19,235 nt of DNA. It comes from Actinomycetota bacterium (GTDB lineage Bacteria; Actinomycetota; Thermoleophilia; Solirubrobacterales; Solirubrobacteraceae). A program made the translations under genes and the position numbers. The stretch lies in contig VAWY01000011.1 in the NCBI GenBank assembly GCA_005888335.1, positions 1 through 19,235 of the forward strand, in the 5' to 3' direction. Numbering within the stretch: position 1 is the first letter of the stretch; every line of letters begins with the position of its first letter. The notes beneath the pieces are model-generated. The model worked only from the letters and a program-made list of their open reading frames with translations, was not told the DNA's origin and did no database searches. This document shows positions 1-5,937 of this stretch, piece after piece.

Positions 1-2
1 GA

Positions 3-413
3 GAGGCGGCCTACCAGTCGTGGCGCCGGCGCTCGTTCGACCGGGCGCTGAAAGCCGCGGACGTGACCAAGGCGACGCCCTACACGCTGCGCCACAGCTT
101 CGCCAGCCTCCTGCTCCACGAGGGCCGCAGCGGCATCTACGCCGCGCGCCAGCTGGGGCACGACGCGCGGCTCACGCTCACGCGCTACGGCCACGTCATG
201 GACGAGCTCGAGGACCAGCCGCGCATCGACGCCGAGACGGCCAATCGCGAGGCTCGTGTTCCCTCTCAGTTCCCCGGGAACCCCGACGCAGGGAACGCAC
301 CCGAACACGACGAAGCCCGAGTCCCGCATAGCGCTGCGGAATCCGGGCCGATGGAGCTAGGGGGACTCGAACCCCCGACCTCCTGGGTGCGATCCAGGCG
401 CTCTCCCAACTGA
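3..413 (+). CDS. Tyrosine recombinase (integrase), C-terminal fragment
   Basis: This is the C-terminal catalytic part of a phage-type tyrosine recombinase, which cuts and joins DNA at attachment sites. The frame is open from base 3, so the N-terminal part lies outside the window. Visible motifs are TPYTLRHSFAS (the box II arginine; the His usually three residues before it is Tyr here), QLGHD (the second box II His) and TRYGHVM, which carries the nucleophilic tyrosine. About 55 residues follow the tyrosine. The last 20 or so are encoded by the antisense strand of the tRNA-Ala gene, and the stop codon lies inside it. That C-terminal extension is therefore probably a product of integration or read-through, not a folded domain. 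A tRNA-adjacent integrase suggests the edge of an integrated or decayed element extending to the left. Family assignment is sure; whether the gene is intact cannot be judged. Confidence 0.85.
   Translation, partial: EAAYQSWRRRSFDRALKAADVTKATPYTLRHSFASLLLHEGRSGIYAARQLGHDARLTLTRYGHVMDELEDQPRIDAETANREARVPSQFPGNPDAGNAPEHDEARVPHSAAESGPMELGGLEPPTSWVRSRRSPN
322..341 (-). terminator. Hairpin downstream of tRNA-Ala(CGC)
   Basis: Arms TCCCGCA (322-328) and TGCGGAA (335-341) pair over 7 bp with one G-U and enclose a 6-nt loop. The hairpin begins 10 nt beyond the 3' end of the minus-strand tRNA, a good position for a terminator. There is no T-run after it, as is common in high-GC genomes. It also lies within the integrase reading frame, so it could be coincidental. 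Confidence 0.35.
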
Positions 414-424
414 GCTATAGCCCC
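352..424 (-). tRNA. tRNA-Ala (anticodon CGC)
   Basis: A 73-nt cloverleaf can be drawn by hand. The acceptor GGGGCTA pairs with TAGCTCC, the D-stem is GCTC/GAGC with loop AGTTGGGA, the anticodon stem is CCTGG/CCAGG with loop ATCGCAC, and the T-arm is GGGGG-TTCGAGT-CCCCC. The discriminator base is A and CCA is not encoded. Loop positions 34-36 read CGC, matching the alanine codon GCG. The acceptor contains G3:U70, the main identity element for alanyl-tRNA synthetase, which confirms the amino acid independently. The gene overlaps the 3' end of the integrase on the other strand. Confidence 0.95.
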
Positions 425-438
425 GCAGGTCGATCCAT

Positions 439-444
439 AGTGTA
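439..444 (-). promoter_or_regulatory. -10-like element for tRNA-Ala(CGC)
   Basis: On the minus strand TACACT (TAnnnT type) lies 14 nt before the tRNA 5' end, in the context CCTACACT. The second alanine tRNA has CCTAGACT in a similar place, 11 nt before its 5' end, which supports both calls. No good -35 hexamer was found. Confidence 0.45.
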
Positions 445-456
445 GGCAAGCCGCAG

Positions 457-2337
457 ATGAGCTTTCGCGCGCGCCTACGACTGTTCTTCGTCCTGATCGT
501 CATCGTCCCGATGCTGTCGGTCGCGATCGTGCTGTTCCGGCTCATCTCGGACAACGAGACCGGCAAGGCGGACGCCGGGCTGAACGCGAACGTCATGGCG
601 GCGCGGAGCCTGTTCCTCGAGGCGACGCGGCGGTCCGACGGGGCCGTCCAGGGCGTCGGCAGCGATCGCGCGCTCGCTGACGCGCTGCTGCGCGGCGATC
701 TGCCCCGGGCGCGCGAGCGCGCGCGGCAGCTGCTCGCGTCGCGCGGCATCGAGCGGATCGCGCTGTCGCGGGGGACCAAGGTGGTCTTCGACGTCGGCCG
801 TCACGACGCTGTCGCCCCGGGACGCCGCGACCTCTCTGGGTTCTCCGGCCGGCGTCTCGGGCTGCTCGAGGCGTCGACGACCCGCGCGGCCGAGTACGCG
901 CGCCTCGCGAGGCGCGTGACCGGCATGGAGATCGTCGTCGGCTCCGGCGGGCGCGTGCTCGCGGACACGCTCCCGGCGGACCGCCAGGCGCCGCCACTCC
1001 CCGAGCCGGGGCAGGCCGAGCACCTGCAGGCCGGCGACGGGAGCTACCGCGGCGCGACGTTCCTCGCCGCGGGGTTCGTCGGCAGGCCGGTCGAGGTCGG
1101 CGTGCTGGCGCCCGACACCGAGCGCAGCACCAACATCACCGACGCGCGCCTGCTGGCGGGCGGCATCCTGCTCGGCTTCCTCGTCCTCGCGCTCACGTTC
1201 GCGCTCGCGGTGTCGCGCTCGCTGCAGGCCCAGATCGGCGCCTTCCTGCAGGCGGCGCGGCGCCTCGGCGCCGGCGACTTCGCGACCAACGTGCCCACCC
1301 CCGGCCGCGACGAGTTCGCCGAGCTGGGCGAGGAGTTCAACAAGATGTCGCGCCAGCTGGCCGAGCACATCCAGAGCCTGGATCGCCAGCGCGAGCGCCT
1401 CGAGCAGTCGATGCGCCGCATCGGCGAGTCGTTCGCCTCCAACCTCGACCGTGACGCGCTGCTGGAGATCGTCGTGCGCGCTGCGGTCGACGGCGTCGAG
1501 GCGCAGGGCGGTCGCGCGTGCGTGCGGCCGGCCGACACCGGGCCGCTGGAGGAGCACGCGCGCGCCGGCACGCTCAACGGCATCGGGGACGCCGTGCGCG
1601 CGGCGGAATCCGAGGTGCTCGCCAGCGGCGTCGGAGGCGAGGCCGAGGTCGAAGGCGCCTACGCGCTCGCGCACCCGCTGCACGGCGCCGACGGGACCGG
1701 CGTCGTCCTCGGCCTGGTCTCTGTCGCCCGGCGCGGCCGCGAGTTCTCGAGCACCGAGCGCGAGCTGTTCGGCTACCTCGCCGCGCAGGCTGCGGTATCG
1801 ATCGAGAACGTCGGTCTGCACGAGACCGTCCAGCGCCAGGCGGTCACCGACGAGCTCACCGGCCTGTTCAACCACCGCCGCTTCCAGGAGGCGATGGAGT
1901 CCGAGGCCGAGCGCGCGCGGCGCTTCAGCCAGGACCTGGGCCTGGTCATGCTCGACATCGACGACTTCAAGAAGGTCAACGACACCTACGGCCACCAGCA
2001 GGGCGACATGGTGCTTGCCGAGGTGGCCAGGATCCTGCGCGAGAGCTCGCGCGAGATCGACGCGCCGGCGCGCTACGGCGGCGAGGAGCTCGCGGTCGTG
2101 CTGCCCCAGACCGATCTCGAGGGCGCCTACAACCTGGCCGAGCGCGTCCGCTCGGGCATCGCGGGGCTCGAGCTGCCGCTGCCCGACCGCAACGGGACGC
2201 TGCGGGTGACGGCGAGCCTCGGCGTCGCGGCCCTCCCCCACGGCGAGGGGGAGCCCCGCGACCTGCTGGCCCGGGCCGACGCCGCGCTGTACGAGGCCAA
2301 GCGCTCGGGCAAGAACAAGGTCGTCCGCGCCGGGTAG
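457..2337 (+). CDS. Membrane-bound diguanylate cyclase (HAMP-GAF-GGDEF)
   Basis: Predicted to make cyclic di-GMP from two GTP at the inner face of the membrane. Domain order in the 626-residue protein: a transmembrane helix at about 10-30; an extracytoplasmic sensor region of about 200 residues that I do not recognise; a second helix at about 232-253; a HAMP linker at about 254-306 (DEFAELGEEFNKMSRQL); a GAF-like domain at about 310-455; and a C-terminal GGDEF domain from about 464. The active-site loop is GGEEL at 541-545, a GGEEF variant with Leu last. The RxxD inhibitory site (REID, 532-535) is at the usual spacing, so product inhibition is likely. No EAL domain is present. The ATG start gives a positively charged cytoplasmic N-terminus before the first helix; the ribosome site is weak. 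The gene is divergent from the tRNA, whose -10 element lies only 13 nt before this start codon. The next gene follows after 10 nt. Confidence 0.93.
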   Translation: MSFRARLRLFFVLIVIVPMLSVAIVLFRLISDNETGKADAGLNANVMAARSLFLEATRRSDGAVQGVGSDRALADALLRGDLPRARERARQLLASRGIERIALSRGTKVVFDVGRHDAVAPGRRDLSGFSGRRLGLLEASTTRAAEYARLARRVTGMEIVVGSGGRVLADTLPADRQAPPLPEPGQAEHLQAGDGSYRGATFLAAGFVGRPVEVGVLAPDTERSTNITDARLLAGGILLGFLVLALTFALAVSRSLQAQIGAFLQAARRLGAGDFATNVPTPGRDEFAELGEEFNKMSRQLAEHIQSLDRQRERLEQSMRRIGESFASNLDRDALLEIVVRAAVDGVEAQGGRACVRPADTGPLEEHARAGTLNGIGDAVRAAESEVLASGVGGEAEVEGAYALAHPLHGADGTGVVLGLVSVARRGREFSSTERELFGYLAAQAAVSIENVGLHETVQRQAVTDELTGLFNHRRFQEAMESEAERARRFSQDLGLVMLDIDDFKKVNDTYGHQQGDMVLAEVARILRESSREIDAPARYGGEELAVVLPQTDLEGAYNLAERVRSGIAGLELPLPDRNGTLRVTASLGVAALPHGEGEPRDLLARADAALYEAKRSGKNKVVRAG

Positions 2338-2347
2338 CCTCTAGGCG

Positions 2348-2827
2348 ATGGGACTGCTCGACGAAGCCATCCGAGAGCACCTCGAGCTCAAGCGCCGCCA
2401 CGGCGCCGACCCCGCCGAGGTCGCCCAGCTCGAGCGCGAGGCCTTCGGGCCCGCGCGCCGCGGCCCCGAGCCGCTGGAGGTCCCGCCTCCGGCGGACGAG
2501 TCCGAGCCGGTCGACCCGGTGCTGGTCGAGCCCGAGGTGGACGCGCCCGCCTACGAGCCGCCGGCCGAGCCCGAGCCCGAGCCGGAGCTGCCGCCGACGC
2601 GCCCCGAGGCGCTGCCCGAGCCCGACCCGGTCGCCGAGGACCTCGCGTTCGAGGACACCGCGACCGAGCCCGACGAGCCGCCTCCGGCCGCGGCGACGCC
2701 GTCCCCGCCGCAAGAAGGGGGCGAGGACGTGCTGGAGGAGACCCCGGAGTTCCTCCAAGAGACGCCCGAGCACGACCGGCTCTGGTTCGAGCAGCGGCCG
2801 CCGCGCGACTTCGACTTCGACGGCTGA
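2348..2827 (+). CDS. Acidic Pro/Glu-rich protein of unknown function
   Basis: A 159-residue soluble protein that I cannot assign to a function. Residues 1-40 (start MGLLDEAIREHLELKRRHGA) look like an amphipathic helix with alternating acidic and basic residues. The remaining 120 or so are low-complexity, rich in Pro, Glu, Asp and Ala, and probably disordered. There is no signal peptide, membrane helix or Cys motif. The start is ATG, 10 nt after the diguanylate cyclase stop, so the two genes are probably co-transcribed. The helical head followed by an acidic tail suggests a binding or scaffold protein, but this is inference. Real coding is supported by position, frame continuity and the non-random amino-acid pattern at the N-terminus. 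Confidence 0.72.
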   Translation: MGLLDEAIREHLELKRRHGADPAEVAQLEREAFGPARRGPEPLEVPPPADESEPVDPVLVEPEVDAPAYEPPAEPEPEPELPPTRPEALPEPDPVAEDLAFEDTATEPDEPPPAAATPSPPQEGGEDVLEETPEFLQETPEHDRLWFEQRPPRDFDFDG

Positions 2828-2840
2828 GGGGCGGGGGCGG

Positions 2841-3731
2841 CTGCCCGGCCTGCCGCTCACCTGGCTCGATGTCTTCACCGGCACGCCGCTGACCGGCAAC
2901 GCGCTCGCCGTCGTCCACGACGCCGACGCGCTCGACGACGCGACCATGCTGGGCTTCGCGCGCGAGACGCGGCTCTCCGAGACGACGTTCGTGCAGTCGG
3001 CCTCGGTCGACGGCGCCGACTACCGCAACCGCATCTGGATGGCCACCGGCGAGCTGCCCTTCGCGGGGCATCCGTCGCTCGGAACGGCGGTGGCCGTGGC
3101 TCGGGCGCGCGAGGAGGACGAGGCGTGCTACGTCCAGCAGACGCCCGCCGGGCTCCAGCCGGTCGACGTGCGCATGGACGGCGACCGCATCAGCGCCTCG
3201 ATGCTGCAGGAGCCCGTGCTGATGGGCCCGCAGGTCGACGCCGCGCAGGCGCTGGCCGCCGTCGGACTGGTCGTGAGCGACGCCGCCGGCGTCCGTCTGC
3301 GCCCGCAGGTCGTCTCGACGGGGGTGCCGCAGCTGATCGTGGCCGTCCAGCGCGGGGCGCTCGCCCGCGCCCGCCCGGACCGCGAGGCCCTTCAGGCGCT
3401 GCTCGCGCCGCTCGGCGCGGTCTGCCTCTACGTCGTCGCCTGGGAGTCCGGCGGTCAGGCCTGGGCGCGCAGCTTCTTCGTCGACATCGCGGGCGCGACC
3501 GAGGATCCCGCCACCGGCTCGGCCGCGGGGCCGCTGCTCGCCTACCTGCACGAGCGCACCGGCCTGCGCACCCTCGACATCCACCAGGGCGTCGAGATGG
3601 GACGCCGCTCGCTCTTGCGCTGCCGGTTCGACGAGGAGACCGAGCGGCTGCGCGTCGGCGGCGACGTCGTGATCCTCGCACAGGGCACCGTGTCGCTGCC
3701 CGCGACCGGACGAATGTCCAGTCCTCGCTGA
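2841..3731 (+). CDS. PhzF-family isomerase/epimerase-like protein (CTG start proposed)
   Basis: Member of the PhzF fold family, named after an isomerase of phenazine biosynthesis; most members have unknown substrates. The 296-residue product carries the conserved N-terminal DVFTGTPLTGNALAVV segment (10-25), RLSETTFV with the family's catalytic Glu (about residue 47), AGHPSLGTA (75-83) and EDPATGSAAG around residue 222. The frame contains no ATG, GTG or TTG between the previous stop and this conserved segment. The only candidates are CTG at 2841, preceded by a purine-rich GAGGGGCGGGGG, and CTG at 2850. The first ATG is at 2946 and would delete the N-terminal strand and its conserved motif. I chose 2841. 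A 13-nt gap separates it from the upstream gene, so it probably ends a three-gene transcript starting at the diguanylate cyclase. There are no other phenazine genes nearby, so phenazine synthesis should not be assumed. Confidence 0.85.
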   Translation: MPGLPLTWLDVFTGTPLTGNALAVVHDADALDDATMLGFARETRLSETTFVQSASVDGADYRNRIWMATGELPFAGHPSLGTAVAVARAREEDEACYVQQTPAGLQPVDVRMDGDRISASMLQEPVLMGPQVDAAQALAAVGLVVSDAAGVRLRPQVVSTGVPQLIVAVQRGALARARPDREALQALLAPLGAVCLYVVAWESGGQAWARSFFVDIAGATEDPATGSAAGPLLAYLHERTGLRTLDIHQGVEMGRRSLLRCRFDEETERLRVGGDVVILAQGTVSLPATGRMSSPR

Positions 3732-3783
3732 GGATGCTGCAGAGCGATCGCCCCGGGGCCGAACCAGGACTCGTCAGACACGC

Positions 3784-3808
3784 CGCCGGTCTTGGGGAAC
3801 GACCGGTG
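3784..3808. other. Hairpin in the phzF-tRNA gap
   Basis: Arms CGCCGGTC (3784-3791) and GACCGGTG (3801-3808) pair over 8 bp with one G-U, around the 9-nt loop TTGGGGAAC. It begins 52 nt after the PhzF stop. It could be part of a terminator or of an uncharacterised structured RNA. Confidence 0.4.
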
Positions 3809-3829
3809 TGCAGGAGACAGGACGCCGTA

Positions 3830-3869
3830 GGAGCGCCCCGTCTGCGCCAGAGCGCAGGCGGGGCGCTCC
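3830..3869. terminator. Strong 18-bp hairpin between phzF and tRNA-Ala(TGC)
   Basis: Arms 3830-3847 and 3852-3869 are complementary over 18 bp with a single G-U, around the 4-nt loop CAGA. The stem is almost all G/C. No T-tract follows on either strand, so it is not a textbook intrinsic terminator. Its position suits termination of PhzF read-through on the plus strand, and possibly of minus-strand transcripts coming through the hydrolase and the tRNA region. Confidence 0.6.
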
Positions 3870-3917
3870 CGCGTTCTGGCCGCCCCGCGCGGGTGGCGGT
3901 AGCTGTGGCGATCGACC

Positions 3918-3923
3918 TAGACT
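3918..3923 (+). promoter_or_regulatory. -10-like element for tRNA-Ala(TGC)
   Basis: TAGACT (TAnnnT type), in the context CCTAGACT, lies 11 nt before the tRNA. It resembles the element in front of the other alanine tRNA. No convincing -35 is seen. Confidence 0.45.
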
Positions 3924-3934
3924 GGTAAGCCGCC

Positions 3935-4006
3935 GGGGGCGTGGTGCTAACGGGAACACGCGGCCTTTGCACGGCCGAGTTGGGGGTTCGATTCCCCCCG
4001 CCTCCA
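3935..4006 (+). tRNA. tRNA-Ala (anticodon TGC), atypical D-arm
   Basis: A 72-nt cloverleaf. The acceptor GGGGGCG pairs with CGCCTCC, the anticodon stem is CGGCC/GGCCG with loop TTTGCAC, the variable loop is AGTT, and the T-arm is GGGGG-TTCGATT-CCCCC. The discriminator is A and CCA is not encoded. Positions 34-36 read TGC (alanine, GCA and wobble), and the acceptor holds G3:U70, the alanine identity pair. The D-arm GTGC-TAACGGGA-ACAC is unusual: only three bases pair cleanly and position 14 is T where A is nearly universal. G18-G19 and A21 are present. The gene is co-directional with phzF and lies 203 nt beyond its stop. Confidence 0.85.
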
Positions 4007-4013
4007 CTCGGAG

Positions 4014-5051
4014 CTACCCGGCACCGGCCGCCGGGGCGCCACCGCCGGGGTCGGGCAACGAGCGCGACAGCGCGGCAACGCGCGCGAACAGGCGGATCGT
4101 CGCCACCGGCGAGGTGGAGGGCGGCTCGCCGGCGAGGTTGCGCTGGATGGTCGTCGCGTTGATGACGAGCCGCTCGGGGTTCAGCCACGAGCGCCACGGC
4201 GCGCTCGTGAACTCGGGCGAGCGGGCCAGCTCCTGCGCGGTGTCCCACGCCGACTTCCCCGCCGCGTGGCGCTCGGCGACGGCCGGCTCGAGCCACGCCC
4301 AGTACTCGCGCAGCGCCTCGATCTCGGCGCGCCCGCACAGCGGGCCGTGGCCTGGCACGTAGACGTCGGCGTCGAGCCCGAGCAGCGTGTCGAGCGCGGC
4401 CTGCCAGCGCCCGACAGGCCCGGCCCAGATGACCGGCGTGCCGCCCACGAACAGCACGTCGGCCGCGAAGACGACGCGCGCGTCGGGGACGTGGACGATC
4501 AGGTCGCCCGGCGTGTGCGCGGGACCGACCTGGATCAGGCGCACCTCGCGCCCGCCGACGTCGAGTCGCTCCTCGCCGGCGAATGTCCGCGTCGGCCGGC
4601 GAAGCGTGACCTCGTCGAAGCGGAACGGGCCGAGCATCTCGCCGACGTAGCCGCCGAACGCGCCGGCCCGCCCCGGAAGCCGCGCGAGCGTCGCGGCCAG
4701 GCGCTTGAAGCGCACGAGCTCGCGCGTGTCGGCCTCGCGCATGATCTTGGCCGCCGCCTCCGACGTGACGATCTCCGCGTCCGCCGGTGCCACCGCGTTG
4801 CCCCACCAGTGGTCGCCGTCGGAGTGCGTGTTGACGACCGTCCGGATCGGCGCCGACGCGACCAGCGGCGCGATCGCGTCGAGCATCCGCCGCGTCAGCG
4901 CCTCGTCCCACAGCGTGTCGACGAGCAGCGACGCGCCGTCGCCGGCGATCAGCCCGGCGTTGGACTCGCCCCAGTCGCCGGGCAGCTGCAGCCAGGCGTG
5001 GATGCCGTCGTCGACGCGCTCCAGTCGCGGCTCGGCCAGCCGGCGCTGCAT
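4014..5051 (-). CDS. Metallo-beta-lactamase-fold hydrolase with HxDxDH metal motif
   Basis: An MBL-fold metal-dependent hydrolase of 345 residues; substrate unknown. Metal ligands follow the family order: THSDGDHWWGN at 75-85, GPAHTPGD with His179, FAADVLF with Asp198, and VPGHGP with His235. The first motif reads H-S-D-G-D-H, so Asp replaces the second His of the usual HxHxDH. A long C-terminal helical region follows the MBL domain. No signal peptide is visible, so it is probably cytosolic. I chose ATG at 5051. A GTG at 5090 in the same frame would add 13 residues but would overlap the divergent dehydrogenase start at 5075. The stop is 7 nt from the 3' end of the convergent tRNA. Related folds act on lactones, thioesters or hydroxyacyl-glutathione, but nothing here selects one. 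Confidence 0.87.
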   Translation of the reverse strand: MQRRLAEPRLERVDDGIHAWLQLPGDWGESNAGLIAGDGASLLVDTLWDEALTRRMLDAIAPLVASAPIRTVVNTHSDGDHWWGNAVAPADAEIVTSEAAAKIMREADTRELVRFKRLAATLARLPGRAGAFGGYVGEMLGPFRFDEVTLRRPTRTFAGEERLDVGGREVRLIQVGPAHTPGDLIVHVPDARVVFAADVLFVGGTPVIWAGPVGRWQAALDTLLGLDADVYVPGHGPLCGRAEIEALREYWAWLEPAVAERHAAGKSAWDTAQELARSPEFTSAPWRSWLNPERLVINATTIQRNLAGEPPSTSPVATIRLFARVAALSRSLPDPGGGAPAAGAG

Positions 5052-5061
5052 CCCGTCGGGC

Positions 5062-5065
5062 AGGA
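5062..5065 (+). promoter_or_regulatory. Ribosome binding site of the SDR gene
   Basis: AGGA at 5062-5065 lies 9 nt before the ATG at 5075 and supports that start. The divergent hydrolase starts only 23 nt away, so both genes must share a very short control region, or their promoters lie inside each other's coding sequence. Confidence 0.5.
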
Positions 5066-5074
5066 TGCCAGCCC

Positions 5075-5863
5075 ATGAGCCTCCCCGCACCCGACCCCAA
5101 CGCCACGGTCGTCGTCACCGGCGCGTCGTCCGGCATCGGCGCCGAGCTGGCGCGCGAGCTGTCGCGCCGCGGCCACCATGTCACGCTCGTCGCCCGCCGG
5201 CGCGACCGGCTGGAGGCGCTCGCCGCCGAGCTCGGGCGCGCCGACGCGCGGCCGGCCGACCTGGCCGACCCCGCCCAGCGCGAGCAGCTGCTCGGCGAGC
5301 TGCGCCAGACCGGGCGCTTCGTGGCCGGGCTGTGCAACAACGCCGGCTACGGGACCTTCGGGCGCCTGTGGGAGCTCGACGCCGAGCGCGAGCGCGAGCA
5401 GGTGCGACTCAACGTCGTGGCGCTGCACGACCTGATCCTCGAGCTGCTGCCGCCGATGGTGGCCCGCCGGCAGGGCGCGGTGCTCAACGTCGGCTCGATC
5501 GCGGGCTCCCAGCCGCTGCCGGGCAACGCCACGTACGCGGCCACGAAGGCCTTCGTCAACTCGCTCTCCGAGGCGCTGCACGCCGAGCTCAAGGGCACGG
5601 GCGTGTCCTGCACGCTGCTCACGCCGGGCCCGGTGCGCACCGAGTTCACCGAGGTCGCCGACGCGACGGACATCGAGGGGCGCGCGCCCGGGTTCGTGTG
5701 GCAGACGCCCGAGGAGGTGGCGCGCCAGGCGGTCGCGGGCATGGTGCGCGGGCGGCGGCTCGTGACCCCCGGCCTGGCGACGAAGGTGATGAGCACGAGC
5801 GGGCGCCTGACCCCGCGCCCGCTCCTGCTCCCGGTGATGCGCGCCGCCTACCGCAAACGCTAG
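5075..5863 (+). CDS. Short-chain dehydrogenase/reductase (SDR)
   Basis: A classical SDR of 262 residues, an NAD(P)-dependent oxidoreductase with one Rossmann domain. The cofactor loop TGASSGIG is at 15-22; ARRRD after strand 2 (about 40-44) suggests an NADPH preference; CNNAGYG is at 87-93. The catalytic set is Ser141 (NVGSIAG), Tyr154 and Lys158 (YAATK). The sequence following the active site (LLTPGPVRTEF) is typical of the DltE/YdfG-like group. The substrate is not predictable. It has an ATG start with a Shine-Dalgarno-like AGGA. It is divergent from the MBL hydrolase and convergent with the acyl-CoA dehydrogenase pair, separated from the latter by a 74-nt gap containing a hairpin. Confidence 0.93.
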   Translation: MSLPAPDPNATVVVTGASSGIGAELARELSRRGHHVTLVARRRDRLEALAAELGRADARPADLADPAQREQLLGELRQTGRFVAGLCNNAGYGTFGRLWELDAEREREQVRLNVVALHDLILELLPPMVARRQGAVLNVGSIAGSQPLPGNATYAATKAFVNSLSEALHAELKGTGVSCTLLTPGPVRTEFTEVADATDIEGRAPGFVWQTPEEVARQAVAGMVRGRRLVTPGLATKVMSTSGRLTPRPLLLPVMRAAYRKR

Positions 5864-5883
5864 GCGGCCGACCCGGCAGATGC

Positions 5884-5917
5884 GTCCCGGTGGACCGCAC
5901 CGCTCGGTGCCGGGGAC
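5884..5917. terminator. Hairpin between convergent SDR and acyl-CoA dehydrogenase genes
   Basis: Outer arms GTCCCGG (5884-5890) and CCGGGGAC (5910-5917) pair with one bulged G. Inside is a second perfect 6-bp repeat GCACCG/CGGTGC (5897-5910) with a 2-nt gap. The two pairings share one base and may be alternatives. Lying between two converging genes, it is well placed as a bidirectional terminator; no T-run is seen. Confidence 0.4.
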
Positions 5918-5937
5918 CCCCGCCCTCGCGCGGTCGC

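Noticed and set aside
475..2241. A 588-codon open frame antisense to the diguanylate cyclase
   Set aside because: The product is a low-complexity Arg/Ala/Leu/Gly mix with no recognisable motif, as expected from high GC at third positions; the plus-strand gene has complete domains.
2946..3731. PhzF starting at the first ATG
   Set aside because: It would remove the conserved N-terminal DVFTGTPLTGNALAVV segment of the family.
2841..3731. Evidence for phenazine biosynthesis
   Set aside because: PhzF-fold proteins are widespread with other functions, and no other phz gene is present.
3732..3934. A known structured RNA (SRP, 6S, RNase P, tmRNA or T-box) in the tRNA-proximal gap
   Set aside because: None of the conserved sequence signatures of these RNAs could be found by eye; only two hairpins are supportable.
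3774..4007. A 77-codon frame beginning MEAGGIEPPTRPCKG
   Set aside because: Its beginning is the antisense of tRNA-Ala(TGC), a well-known source of false protein predictions.
3190..5340. A 716-codon minus-strand frame spanning PhzF, a tRNA and the MBL hydrolase
   Set aside because: It runs through a tRNA and two recognised genes and has no family-like segment of its own.
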